Notes: a model not told the origin generated them from the letters alone. 64,000 bases of DNA from Desulforudis sp. (GCA_003604975.1 QZIR01000074.1:62001-126000), one strand, 5' to 3'; positions 1-8,243 are shown, counted from the stretch's first letter. Numbers and translations are program-made.

Positions 1-287
1 AGGCCCAGGACCAGGCCGTTCCGGGACGTGACGCCGATGTACAGGAAATAGGCAAGGATTACGTAGTCAAGAACAGCAACGATGTTATCCCAGACTGCCG
101 CCGGCGTTAAGGCGAACGGCCCCTCTGGCAAAACCCGCAGGGCGAGAGCCGCCGCCGCAACCATCAGCAGCACCATCGCCGGTAGTAGCAAGACCTTCTG
201 CGCCGCAGCGTTTCGGAGCGCAAGACAACACACGGCCACTGCCACCGGCAGGAGAACGAGTAAGGAAACAAGCAGCTCACCAGACAA
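1..287 (-). CDS. Partial membrane protein, likely N-terminus of a NuoL/MrpA-type antiporter-like subunit
   Basis: Only the first 95 or so codons lie in the window; the gene runs off the left edge. It opens with a TTG codon at 287 preceded by an excellent Shine-Dalgarno (AAGGAGGTG, about 8 nt upstream). The product begins with a hydrophobic helix rich in L/V (residues 4-22), a second one after a short polar gap (about 29-50), and a third around 68-85, with no signal-peptidase site. This spacing of helices resembles the start of proton-conducting antiporter-like subunits (NuoL/NuoN/Mrp/hydrogenase type), but no diagnostic transmembrane Lys/Glu motif is inside the window, so the family is inference. 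It follows the next gene by 41 bp on the same strand and may be co-transcribed with it. Confidence 0.5.
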   Translation of the reverse strand, partial: MSGELLVSLLVLLPVAVAVCCLALRNAAAQKVLLLPAMVLLMVAAAALALRVLPEGPFALTPAAVWDNIVAVLDYVILAYFLYIGVTSRNGLVLG

Positions 288-328
288 CGCGTATACACCT
301 CCTTCTCGGTCGGTAGACGTATACCTGA

Positions 329-904
329 TTAGCTCTTTCTACTGTCCAAAAGGTCAGCCAGACTGTCCATTTTTTTAGTGGTCTCCCCGTATTCATCCAG
401 CATCTTCTGCACCTTGCTGAAGTAAGGCAGCCTGGGACGTAGGTAGCCAAAGAGGATGCGGCCGAAGATGTAACAGATCAGAAAAACGACAACGTAGTTA
501 GCAGCGAGATTTGTGAAGGGAAAATACAGCTTGATGTCCATAAAACGCAACTGCATCCAGCTGAGAGCGAAGAAGATTGGCCAGAGAAAAGCAGCCGACA
601 GGGCAACAGCGTTGAAGAAGACTCTCCCAAAGGCGTCGTTGGCCTCTTTATTCTGGGCCTTGTACTGCTGCTTCTCCCCCGCCCTTAACGCCGCCAGGGA
701 GGCGTTGTTCATTTCCACCATTCTGGCGTTCAGACCCTGCAGATGTTTGAGGTTCAACCGGTAAGCGATGGACGCCGTAAATTCCCCGAGAACGACCGTC
801 AGGAAGGCGAGGAGGAAGGTGCCCAGGAAGAAATCGGACACCGGATTCCCCGTGATCCGGTAGAGGACGATTAGTACTTGATCTAAGGCAGTCCAGAATT
901 CCAC
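329..904 (-). CDS. Membrane protein of DUF106/EMC3-like appearance
   Basis: The product has about 191 residues. A hydrophobic helix near the N-terminus is followed by a charged stretch rich in R, E, K and Q (around residues 45-90) that looks like a short coiled coil, then two further hydrophobic helices and a charged C-terminal tail. A helix, coiled coil, helix-pair arrangement is what DUF106/EMC3-type (YidC/Oxa1 superfamily) proteins show; this is a resemblance, not a confirmed hit. I chose the GTG at 904 because AAAGGG lies just upstream; an in-frame GTG at 973 would add 23 residues but has no ribosome site. It lies directly downstream of the TauE/SafE exporter gene in the same direction, so the two may work together. 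Confidence 0.5.
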   Translation of the reverse strand: MEFWTALDQVLIVLYRITGNPVSDFFLGTFLLAFLTVVLGEFTASIAYRLNLKHLQGLNARMVEMNNASLAALRAGEKQQYKAQNKEANDAFGRVFFNAVALSAAFLWPIFFALSWMQLRFMDIKLYFPFTNLAANYVVVFLICYIFGRILFGYLRPRLPYFSKVQKMLDEYGETTKKMDSLADLLDSRKS

Positions 905-1006
905 GGTATCAAACCCTTTAATTTGGGGTGGCGGCCGGTCCAGGGAGGAAGCCCGAAACCGGCCGCCCCTCACGTTGCTTACATTTGGTTATTTACATTT
1001 GGTTGT

Positions 1007-2197
1007 CTACATCGGCACCCAGGCCTGGCCGAAGAAGCCCTTGCTGAAGTAACCGAGACCAACGTAGATAGCGAGGACCACAAACAGCCGCTTGAGCCAG
1101 ATCTCCGGGATGTACTTCTGGGTGCGTGGCCCGACAATTGAGCCAATGAAGATCCCGATCAGTTCGATCCCGATCAGCGACCAGTAGACACCGGCTCCGG
1201 CCAGCTTAATGTAGGCCGTGATGCTGGCGCACATGCTGATGAAGACTGTTAGGGCCGAAGTGCCGGCCACGATAAACATCGGCAGGCCGACGATACTGGT
1301 CAGGAACGGGACGTACAGGAAACCGCCGCCGACACCGATGAAAGACGAGATGGCCGCGATGACGATACCGCCGAGGATGGGCCAGATCGGATTGAAGCCA
1401 AATTCAACTCCGCAGAAGGTAAACTCGACGCGGCTGACGCTGAACTTGGTAACCTTGACCCCTCTGTCTACGGTATCACCCTTCTCTTTAACGCTCTTTT
1501 CAAAGGCGTTCGCGGCATCCTTGGCAGCCTTCTTGCTGGCCTGACCATGGGGAGTGGTTTCATACAAGAGAACAGCGCCGACGAGGAATACGAACAGCCC
1601 GAACCAACCCTGGTACTGACTGAAGGTGATCTTGCCGCCGGTCAGCCAAGGGATCGCCACCGCGCCGACGATCGAGCCGAGACCGAGAGCGAGGCCCAGC
1701 GGCCAAACCAGACGGCCCATCCGGAAGTAATTGAGGCTCGAAACAAACGCGGAAAGACCCACCAGGAACTGGTTTGAAACACGAATCGAGTCCGTTAAGA
1801 GCTTGTTGACCGTAGGAGCCGTTTCCTTAAAGCTCTTCGCGTAAGGCCCCAGCCCAAACACCGTCATGTGGCCCACGCCGGCCATGATCCCGCCGAACGC
1901 GCCCACTGTGGAGAACACCCAGCCTACCCAGATCGCCCACAGGAAAGCCGCAATCAAGTTGACCTGAGGCGCCCCAGGAACCCCAAGGAATCCGCGCGGG
2001 GCATCCGGATTGATCTCACCCTGACCGGTACCTACCGGCGCTTCCGCAATGGCCTGGCCGAGTTTACCCGGAATCCCCAGGTCGCTCCCGACCACTTCGG
2101 GGTTCGCACCGACTCCGGCCGCGCCCAGGACCAGACACATCAGCATTAAGAGCAGCACGGAAACCGCAACCGTCTTTGTCAACCGTCCCTGCCTCAT
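1007..2197 (-). CDS. TauE/SafE family anion exporter
   Basis: The product has 396 residues and belongs to the TauE/SafE (formerly DUF81) family of membrane carriers, associated with export of sulfite, sulfoacetate and other organosulfur anions. It has an N-terminal signal-like helix ending near GANPE, about 60 polar residues, then two blocks of helices. The family signature is seen in the second block as IGVGGGFLYVPFL followed by AGTSALTVF, and the first block carries the partner GAFGGIMAGVGH. A charged cytosolic-type linker (AANAFEKSVKEKGD) separates the blocks. The ATG at 2197 is preceded by GAGGGGGGT; a TTG eight codons earlier is less likely. At nearly 400 residues it is longer than the roughly 250 of simple members, matching a longer subgroup. 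The substrate cannot be read from sequence. Confidence 0.85.
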   Translation of the reverse strand: MRQGRLTKTVAVSVLLLMLMCLVLGAAGVGANPEVVGSDLGIPGKLGQAIAEAPVGTGQGEINPDAPRGFLGVPGAPQVNLIAAFLWAIWVGWVFSTVGAFGGIMAGVGHMTVFGLGPYAKSFKETAPTVNKLLTDSIRVSNQFLVGLSAFVSSLNYFRMGRLVWPLGLALGLGSIVGAVAIPWLTGGKITFSQYQGWFGLFVFLVGAVLLYETTPHGQASKKAAKDAANAFEKSVKEKGDTVDRGVKVTKFSVSRVEFTFCGVEFGFNPIWPILGGIVIAAISSFIGVGGGFLYVPFLTSIVGLPMFIVAGTSALTVFISMCASITAYIKLAGAGVYWSLIGIELIGIFIGSIVGPRTQKYIPEIWLKRLFVVLAIYVGLGYFSKGFFGQAWVPM

Positions 2198-2356
2198 TTC
2201 ACAACCCCCCTCATCTGTCAATTAGTCACTTAGGTATTATTCCGATCCAACCATTCTGTACCCGATAACCGCATCCCATTTTTATAGCGAACTTCACCTC
2301 CCGTATCCAAGCGTTACATCAGGAACACCCGGGCATCCCCGTGAAAGGGGCAGATC

Positions 2357-3484
2357 TCAGATCCAAGCGCTGGCTCCCCGCTCCAGATCATCAAGACGGG
2401 CGGTCGGCGGCTCGGCATCGACATAGCGTTTAGCCACTTCATAGGGGCGTGGATCGGCGTAGTCCACGTCCATGGCCCGCGCCCCCGAGTACAAAGCGGT
2501 CAAGGTGTTGTGGCAGAGTACACGATCCTTCGGGGCAAAAGTGGTCGTGGGTGGAAGGGTGTGGGTTTCAAAGGCCATGTCGTGGCCGAGGCAGATCCCT
2601 AGCTGGACGGAAAGGTCGACGCCCAGCTTGTTGTCGATCTTGGCCTGGCCCACTGGGTTACAGGCCGATTCAAAGGCCGCCTTGGGATTCATGTACGGCG
2701 TATTCTGCTGCTTCTTATCGATCCCGCTGGTCTTGCAGCAGACCGAATACACGATGAAATACTGTTTTAGGATCTCTGAGAGGATCCGGACCTCTTCAAA
2801 CACCCCGTTGCAGAAGCCGAGACTGATGGACTTAAAGCCGGCGCGCTGACCAAAGACAATCAGCTCCTGCAGCCGGGTTCTTCTCAGCTGACCTTCCTTG
2901 GGCAAGCCTTTTCCCTGGAGGTACTTCTTGCGCTGGTAAGTGGTATAGACCACGGCCAGGGGGTTATGTCCGAGCACCCAGTCCTGCACCGCAAAGTTGG
3001 TCACCGGTACCTGGCTGTGCTTGTTGAAGAGGACGTCCTGCTCAATACACAGGCCCAGGGAGACGTGCATGGGTAGATTGTAGGCATTAAGGGCATCCAC
3101 CATCTTCCGGTCGTCCCGGGAATAGAGATCAAATTTCCGGTCGTGGTCAATTGTAAAGTCACCGCCAGGGCCCCGGCACTGGTCGCAGCATACGGCCTTG
3201 ACGTCAAAGTGGGGCGACAGGGCCTCAATCATCAGCTGCCCCTCTCGGTGGAGTCCGGCGCAGTACACCAGGCCCAGCTGTTTATGCCCCATCATCAGCC
3301 CGATAAAGATCAATTCCTGGAGGCGGGTCAGGTTGTTACCGTAGACGTGTTGGAGAAAAGCACTGAATGTAACGTAGGGTCGTACTCCTGGATCCTTGTA
3401 CTCGGGTAACTCCAGCGTGCCTCCGTGACAGTCGCGTCCTTCCTTACTACATTCCATCTTTAAGGCACAGTACGCACATTTCAT
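2357..3484 (-). CDS. Tandem DUF1847 metal-binding-type protein
   Basis: The product has 375 residues. It opens with a cysteine cluster (CAYC, then C at about 11 and 19) and carries two copies of the same module. Copy 1 contains LVYCAGL, VCCDQC and GLCIEQD followed by DWVLGHNPLA; copy 2 contains LGFCNGV, VCCKTSG, SACNPVGQA and GICLGHD followed by DRVLCHNTLTA. Each copy starts with TRLQELI. These are hallmarks of DUF1847, a family of about 200 residues with conserved Cys and His of unknown function; two copies in one chain are unusual. The second copy keeps the CNP motif that the first lacks, so the copies have diverged. The ATG at 3484 has AAAGGAG upstream and sits directly before the Cys cluster; an upstream extension to 3667 is possible but looks non-coding. 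Confidence 0.75.
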   Translation of the reverse strand: MKCAYCALKMECSKEGRDCHGGTLELPEYKDPGVRPYVTFSAFLQHVYGNNLTRLQELIFIGLMMGHKQLGLVYCAGLHREGQLMIEALSPHFDVKAVCCDQCRGPGGDFTIDHDRKFDLYSRDDRKMVDALNAYNLPMHVSLGLCIEQDVLFNKHSQVPVTNFAVQDWVLGHNPLAVVYTTYQRKKYLQGKGLPKEGQLRRTRLQELIVFGQRAGFKSISLGFCNGVFEEVRILSEILKQYFIVYSVCCKTSGIDKKQQNTPYMNPKAAFESACNPVGQAKIDNKLGVDLSVQLGICLGHDMAFETHTLPPTTTFAPKDRVLCHNTLTALYSGARAMDVDYADPRPYEVAKRYVDAEPPTARLDDLERGASAWI

Positions 3485-3910
3485 AACCGCAGGCAACTCC
3501 TTTCCCCGGCCACATTTGGTTAAATATTCTGTTAGGTTATTCACAAGCTGTCGGTTGGCCGACCTAAGAATGTATTCCCCCTTACGCAATAGTAGCCGAA
3601 TTCTGAACATATGACAGCCTAATGTCTGACTATGTACCGGTAAAGTAGTGGGCACCAATTGTGTCATGTGAACGACAATTCGTGTGTCGCATCTGCGACC
3701 AAGAAGAGGAAATTAAAGGGGTTGACGGAGGGTGGAAGGAAACAAAAACCAGCCAAGACATAGAACACTCACCATCGCTACAGTGCTACACCCGGGCCGG
3801 AATCGCCTTCTGAATTGTTGCGTGCAAAGCAGGAAAACGATCACCAGCCGGAGTATAGCAAACATTGCGAAAGCAGTTCGCAATGTCTTAGGCCAAAGGG
3901 GGTTTAGCAA
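3485..3910. other. Intergenic stretch between divergent genes
   Basis: This 426-bp gap separates the DUF1847 gene (minus) from the RDD-protein gene (plus). The DUF1847 reading frame stays open back to 3667, but that extension has no ribosome site and no family resemblance. I see no convincing promoter pair, terminator or repeat. The only clear signal is the AAAGGGGG ribosome site at about 3895-3903 serving the RDD gene. Confidence 0.4.
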
Positions 3911-4489
3911 TTGAAGTGTCCAACGTGCGGTTATCATGGAGTGGGCAACTTCTGTAGCGAATGTGGCACAAACCTTACCCATACTGAAAACCACAGGGTT
4001 TATACCAAGGAGGAAAGCGTCGAGCATTGGAACAGGAACGATACGCCTGACCAAAGCGAATCAAGGATCACCTATGCCGGGTTTGGGAACCGGTTTCTGG
4101 CCACCCTGCTGGACGGGATCCTGATCAGCCTCCCGGTCATAGCACTGGTTACCGCACTATTCGGTACGGGATGGCTGACTGAAGAGTCATGGTCTAACGC
4201 CGATGGGCTGAACGTTCTGCTTGCCGCCGGAGTTACGATCATGCTGTGGGTGCGCTGGGGTGGTCGGACACCCGGAAAGAAGCTGTTGGGGGTGAGAATC
4301 GTTCAGTATCCCGGACTTGAACCCATCACCTTTGGTACAGCCGTACTCAGGTACTTTGTGGGATACACCATAAGCGCCCTGATCCTCGGCCTAGGGTTTT
4401 TAATGGTCGCCTTTCGCAAAGACAAGAGGGGTTTACAGGACCTGATTGCCGGCACTTGCGTAATTCACGAGGGTTCAGATGTCAGCTAA
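3911..4489 (+). CDS. RDD family membrane protein with N-terminal zinc ribbon
   Basis: The product has 192 residues. Residues 1-20 form a zinc ribbon (CPTCG then CSECG). After a polar linker, residues 55-190 form an RDD domain: the FGNRFLATLLDGI stretch holds the R and D after which the family is named, then helices around 70-87 and 98-112, the motif GGRTPGKKLLGVRIV, and a last helix pair ending in the conserved DKRGLQDLIAGT. RDD proteins are small membrane proteins, some proposed as Na+/H+ antiporters; the job of this one is not known. It starts with TTG at 3911, eight bases after AAAGGGGG. It stands alone, with no partner gene in the same direction nearby. Confidence 0.85.
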   Translation: MKCPTCGYHGVGNFCSECGTNLTHTENHRVYTKEESVEHWNRNDTPDQSESRITYAGFGNRFLATLLDGILISLPVIALVTALFGTGWLTEESWSNADGLNVLLAAGVTIMLWVRWGGRTPGKKLLGVRIVQYPGLEPITFGTAVLRYFVGYTISALILGLGFLMVAFRKDKRGLQDLIAGTCVIHEGSDVS

Positions 4490-4626
4490 TCTATTTACGT
4501 ATCTTGATGATTTGCGCTCCTTTGCGGCAATGTATTGACGCAGCTTCTCTTCAAATTGATTCATAACGCCATCCTTGAAACACTGTCATAGACACGAACG
4601 CATAACGTCTCTTACGTATCTGATCT

Positions 4627-5088
4627 TCAGTCGCCAAAGGTCGCTTTGATGATGTCCTGGCGGCTGATGATGCCGAGGAGCTTGTTTTCCGTGTCAACGA
4701 CCGGTACCCGGTTGATGCGCCTTTCCACCATTTTGGTGGCCACCTGTTCAACTGATGCTTCAGGGCCTACCGTGTACAGCTTGGTAGACATCAGCTCGCC
4801 CACCTTCTGGGCTACGGCGCGCTTAATCTCTTCCATGAAACGCTGCGGTTTCTCCAGGTAGATAAGGCTGTCCAAGATGACCACGTGAAGCGGAGCCCTC
4901 ACCTTCTTCTCGCGGATTACCAGGTCGCCCTCAGTGACGACCCCGACCAGCTTCCCGTCGTCATCCAGCACGGGCAGCCCGCTGATATGATGTTCCAGCA
5001 ACAGCTTCGCCACTTTCTCTACGTCATCATCAGGATGCACCGAGATGACTTGAGTGGTCATCACGTCTCTGGCTAATTTATCGGCCAT
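4627..5088 (-). CDS. Tandem CBS-domain protein
   Basis: The product has 153 residues and consists of a single CBS pair (Bateman module) with nothing else attached. CBS1 (about 5-62) shows DVMTTQVISVHPDD and LPVLDDDGKLVGVVTEGDL; CBS2 (about 95-150) shows ELMSTKLYTVGPEA and VPVVDTENKLLGIISRQDI. Such modules bind adenine nucleotides or SAM and act as stand-alone energy or ligand sensors. The 30-residue linker between the domains (VILDSLIYLEKPQRF) is typical of this Firmicutes subgroup. The ATG at 5088 follows TGAGGGAAC. The gene is monocistronic; its neighbour across the 380-bp gap is divergent. The ligand cannot be told from sequence. Confidence 0.9.
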   Translation of the reverse strand: MADKLARDVMTTQVISVHPDDDVEKVAKLLLEHHISGLPVLDDDGKLVGVVTEGDLVIREKKVRAPLHVVILDSLIYLEKPQRFMEEIKRAVAQKVGELMSTKLYTVGPEASVEQVATKMVERRINRVPVVDTENKLLGIISRQDIIKATFGD

Positions 5089-5470
5089 GTTCCCTCACGC
5101 TCCCCTATCTGAAATTTGTTCTCCATTTCCTTTGTTCTTCATTCTACCTCATTCATATCATTTGTGAACAAGCCCGTCTATAGACAGATAGAAATATCAT
5201 ACACTGCCCTCGATCTATAACCCGCTTAATGATTTGCTACGGAGCCGATCGGGTGACCGTGAGTAGTCTCGACAGGTGTAACGCGTTTCAAAACGAACGG
5301 CCGATAATCAACCCTAAACGGTTTTCCTGGCTATAGTGAAGGGCGTTCACCGGAGGCCTTTACAATACACATGCCGTTGGCCCACCAAAAACGGTATTTC
5401 GGCGCTAATCACTTCCTACGCCGGGGCCTGATCGGGTATCGTTATGCAAATAGAAGCGGAGGTGAAGGTG
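5089..5470. other. 382-bp divergent intergenic region
   Basis: The region separates the CBS gene from the Usp-DUF485 gene. It holds the candidate CBS promoter, a 10-bp palindrome GTCTATAGAC at 5176-5185, and the Usp gene's ribosome site near 5459. An apparent in-frame ATG at 5444 lies in this region but has no ribosome site. I did not recognise a riboswitch. Confidence 0.35.
5141..5168 (-). promoter_or_regulatory. Candidate sigma-A promoter for the CBS protein gene
   Basis: Read on the minus strand, TTCACA (5163-5168) is followed after 16 bases by TAGAAT (5141-5146), each one mismatch from consensus. It lies about 55 bp upstream of the CBS gene start. Confidence 0.45.
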
Positions 5471-6217
5471 TTGGAAAAGGTGTTAGTTGCCATGGACGGT
5501 TACGAGGCCTCGCTGGGTGCTATCAAGAAGGCGGTCGAGATTGCGGGCAGATACGGCGCCGAGGTAGTCGCGGTTCAGGTGGAGGAGGACGTACCTTTGC
5601 TTCCCATGGAGAAGGAAACGGAATCGGTAAACCGGATCCGGGAACAGCAGATGCCGTTCTTCTCTGCGCCCCTTGAACTGGCTACGGCCTATGGACAGAA
5701 ACACGGTGTCAGTGTGCGCCAGGTAAAGGCCAGGGGGATTATCACCGCGGTAATCCTCAAGATCGCGCAGGACCTGGGGGTCGACATGATCATCATCGGT
5801 GATTCCGGTCGGCAGGGCTTGCAGAAACTGCATTTCGGCAGCGTCTCGGAGAGTGTCGTCAGGTCTTCGGCAATTCCGGTCCTGGTTGTGAAGAAGGGGA
5901 GCCTGGATCTTAGCGATCTTGCACCCCTGATGACGGAGATAGCCGGCCGCACCGTCCCTGGTTCCCCCAGTCAACCGGAGGCGGCCCCCGGGATTTTCGA
6001 AACCGATGCTTTCCGTAAGCGCATGCGCTTTTCATTCGGTCTTTTGGGTCTGTATTCGCTGATCTATTTCCTGGCCGCCCTGTTTACGTCCGCCCAGTTC
6101 AAAGAACTGGCTCAGGTGGAGATCCTTGGCTTACCTTTCGGGGTCTGGCTGGGCCTGTCCGTCTTTGCCGGGGGTCTGGGAATAACGCGAGTCTATCTTG
6201 TTAAGGAAGGGAGCTAA
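5471..6217 (+). CDS. Universal stress protein fused to a DUF485 membrane domain
   Basis: The product has 248 residues. Residues 1-145 are a UspA-type alpha/beta nucleotide-binding domain: KVLVAMDGYEAS at the start, then IIIGDSGRQGL and GSVSESVVRSSAIPVLVVK, which correspond to the G-2x-G-9x-G(S/T) ATP-binding motif. Residues 180-248 contain FRKRMRFSFGLLGLYS followed by two hydrophobic helices and end with TRVYLVKEGS; this matches the layout of DUF485, the small membrane protein normally encoded just before acetate permeases. The TTG at 5471 is chosen because GGAGGTG lies 8 bases upstream and it puts the start right at the Usp fold. The ActP-like symporter gene begins 5 bp downstream, so the fusion is probably its accessory subunit. 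A Usp domain on a DUF485 protein is unusual. Confidence 0.8.
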   Translation: MEKVLVAMDGYEASLGAIKKAVEIAGRYGAEVVAVQVEEDVPLLPMEKETESVNRIREQQMPFFSAPLELATAYGQKHGVSVRQVKARGIITAVILKIAQDLGVDMIIIGDSGRQGLQKLHFGSVSESVVRSSAIPVLVVKKGSLDLSDLAPLMTEIAGRTVPGSPSQPEAAPGIFETDAFRKRMRFSFGLLGLYSLIYFLAALFTSAQFKELAQVEILGLPFGVWLGLSVFAGGLGITRVYLVKEGS

Positions 6218-6222
6218 AAGCG

Positions 6223-7839
6223 ATGGAAAACCCTATTGCCTTCACCGTTGTAGTTTTGAGTATGTTCCTGGCCTTTTTCGTCAGCTGGTACAGCAGGCGA
6301 TGGACTAGAACAACGGCTGAGTTCTACGTGGCGGGCGGCAAAATCCCCTGGCGGATCAACGCTATGGCAATGCTCGGCGACTACTGCAGCGCAGCCAGTT
6401 TCCTCGGGGTTGCCGGAGCCATCGCCCTGGGCGGAATCGATAGCTGGTGGCTAGCAGTCGGTTTCTTCGCGGCCTGGATCGTGGTCTTGCTTGTACTGGC
6501 CGGACCACTGAAGAACGCCGGTAAATTCACGGTGGGCGATCTGCTGTCGGCCCGTTTTGACGGGAAGACGGTCCGGATCCTGGCCATGCTGGCAACCGTG
6601 ATCCTCTGCACCCTGTACCTTGTCCCACAGATGGTCGGGGCCGGGCATCTATTCCAGCTGTTGCTCGGTTGGGACTACATAACCACCGTCCTGGTTACCG
6701 GTTCACTAATGGGCGCATACGTGGTCCTGGGCGGGATGAGAGGCACAACGTACAACCAGGCCATCCAGGGCGTGATGCTGATGGGGGCGATGCTGCTCGT
6801 CTTAGTACTGGTCACCGCCCTCCATTTCGGGGGTAATCCGATCAAGATTCTGGCGGCCGCCAGGGAAGCCGTTCCCCCTTCGGTTGCAGTAGGGGCGGCA
6901 TCCCAGGTACTCCAGGCTTCTCCGCCGGAAGCGGGCCCGGCCAGCGCCAGTGGAGCAATCGCGGCGGTAAAACAGCTGATGCCCGAGGCTCCGTCCGCCA
7001 TCACCCCCGGAGTCGGCCTAAAGGATGTCTGGAACCAGATGAGCCTTGTGCTTGGGCTGTTCTTTGGCGTCGTCGGGCTACCGCACATCCTGATCCGGTT
7101 TTACACGGTGCGGGACGCCAGGGCCGCGAGGAAGAGCGCTGAAGCAACCATCATCGGGCTGGCCGTATTCTACATTGCCGTGATGCTTGTCGGTTTAGGC
7201 GGTATGCTGGTACTGTACCCGACACTGCTGGAGATGCTCGCGGCAGGAAAGACCGGCGCGGCAACCAACCTTACTGTGCCGTTGCTTGGCAGCTTGATGG
7301 GCGGGCAGGTGCTCCTGGGAGTGATCGTTGCCGGCGCCCTGGCGGCGATGCTGAGCACGAGCGCAGGCCTTCTGATCTCGGCCACAACCAGCCTGGCCCA
7401 TGACTTGTACGCAGGCGTGGTCAAGCCGTCGAGCACGGACCGGGAGCGACTCATCTTCGCCAAAACCTGTGCGGGAATCCTCGCCGTGATTGCCATAATC
7501 CTGGCCGTCTACCTGAAAAACCAGAATGTGGCGGTTCTTGTGGGTATGGCTTTCGGCATAGCTGCCAGCACCTTTGCACCTGCACTGACCGCGGCCGTCT
7601 GGTGGAAGAGGCTGACCAGGGAAGGCCTGATAGCCGGGCTGAGCGTCGGACTGGTGGTTTCTCTTCTCTATACTTTTGCTAAATACGCGGGCATGGCATC
7701 CGTCCTGGGGCTCCCGGTGCTCATCAACCCGGCTCTCTACAGCCTGCCGGCCGCCACCGGGGCCATGATTCTGGCCAGCTATCTGACCAGCGACAGGGGC
7801 AAAGTAGCCGAGTTTATGGCTACCGCACACAGCCGGTGA
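6223..7839 (+). CDS. actP: Sodium:solute symporter, cation/acetate symporter type
   Basis: The product has 538 residues with about 13 hydrophobic helices and belongs to the solute:sodium symporter (SSS) family. The start RRWTRTTAEFYVAGGKIP and GDYCSAASFLGVAG are typical of ActP, as are GAYVVLGGMRGTTYNQAIQ, GLPHILIRFYTVRDARAARKS and GALAAMLSTSAGLLISATTS. ActP carries short carboxylates such as acetate with Na+ or H+. A polar insertion rich in A, P and S (around residues 218-255) contains no membrane helix. The ATG at 6223 lies 5 bp after the Usp-DUF485 stop, with AAGGAAGGGAG upstream, so the two are surely co-translated. A strong terminator follows 95 bp after the stop. The substrate is inferred from family and from the DUF485 partner. 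Confidence 0.85.
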   Translation: MENPIAFTVVVLSMFLAFFVSWYSRRWTRTTAEFYVAGGKIPWRINAMAMLGDYCSAASFLGVAGAIALGGIDSWWLAVGFFAAWIVVLLVLAGPLKNAGKFTVGDLLSARFDGKTVRILAMLATVILCTLYLVPQMVGAGHLFQLLLGWDYITTVLVTGSLMGAYVVLGGMRGTTYNQAIQGVMLMGAMLLVLVLVTALHFGGNPIKILAAAREAVPPSVAVGAASQVLQASPPEAGPASASGAIAAVKQLMPEAPSAITPGVGLKDVWNQMSLVLGLFFGVVGLPHILIRFYTVRDARAARKSAEATIIGLAVFYIAVMLVGLGGMLVLYPTLLEMLAAGKTGAATNLTVPLLGSLMGGQVLLGVIVAGALAAMLSTSAGLLISATTSLAHDLYAGVVKPSSTDRERLIFAKTCAGILAVIAIILAVYLKNQNVAVLVGMAFGIAASTFAPALTAAVWWKRLTREGLIAGLSVGLVVSLLYTFAKYAGMASVLGLPVLINPALYSLPAATGAMILASYLTSDRGKVAEFMATAHSR

Positions 7840-7934
7840 TTGCAGCGGAAACCCTTACTTTAGGCTAACAACTACTGCTACCTTCGTCGTTCGGGACTTA
7901 ACCCTATACAGCAGCCCATGCCGGACACACCTAG

Positions 7935-7975
7935 AAAAAACGTCCTGCCCTAGCTAGGCAGGACGTTTTTCGTTT
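7935..7975 (+). terminator. Intrinsic terminator after the actP-like gene
   Basis: Perfect stem CGTCCTGCC / GGCAGGACG (7941-7949 and 7957-7965) with a 7-base loop, extended by A/T pairs and followed by TTTTTCGTTT. Confidence 0.9.
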
Positions 7976-7988
7976 AGAGGGTTCCGTT

Positions 7989-8162
7989 TTGTCTACATGC
8001 CTGACCCGTCCGTTTTACCAAATCACCACCGATCTGTACTCTCATGTAAGCGAAAAACTAAAGCGCCGGCCCACCAAGAAACTGGACAAGGTATTAGGCT
8101 CGGGTACACAACGGGCACCAAAAAAGGACTCAGGCGCTACACCCGAATCCTCAATCCGTTGA
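7989..8162 (+). pseudogene. C-terminal remnant of a tyrosine recombinase (integrase)
   Basis: In the frame ending at TGA 8160-8162 the translation contains ITTDLYSHVSEKLKRR, then KKLDKVLG. This is the end of the catalytic domain of phage-type integrases, whose last helix carries the nucleophile Tyr in a T-T-x-x-Y-S-H-V context; the presumed nucleophile is Tyr codon 8037-8039. Nothing upstream of about 7989 reads as an integrase (the other catalytic residues R, K, H-x-x-R are missing), and a terminator lies just before it, so it is a fragment. Its stop is 7 bp from the 3' end of tRNA-Val, the classic place for an integrated element, so an element once sat here and was mostly lost. Recognition rests on one motif. 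Confidence 0.6.
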
Positions 8163-8168
8163 TATTAC

Positions 8169-8243
8169 TGGTGGGCGGGAGAGGAATTGAACCTCCGACC
8201 TTCTGCGTGTCAAGCAGACGTTCTCCCACTGAACTACCCGCCC
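8169..8243 (-). tRNA. tRNA-Val (anticodon GAC)
   Basis: Read on the minus strand, a 7-bp acceptor stem (GGGCGGG with CCCGCCC) closes a complete cloverleaf: D-arm with AGTTCAGTGGGA, anticodon stem TCTGC/GCAGA around loop TTGACAC giving anticodon GAC, and T-arm with GGTTCAATTCC. The discriminator is A and the 3' CCA is encoded. An integrase remnant abuts its 3' end. Confidence 0.95.

Noticed and set aside
3713-4054. Minus-strand open frame opposite the RDD gene
   Set aside because: It overlaps the zinc ribbon and first helix of a well-supported gene and has no recognisable domain.
7195-7830. Long minus-strand open frame inside the actP-like gene
   Set aside because: Antisense shadow of a clear symporter gene; no family features and no ribosome site.
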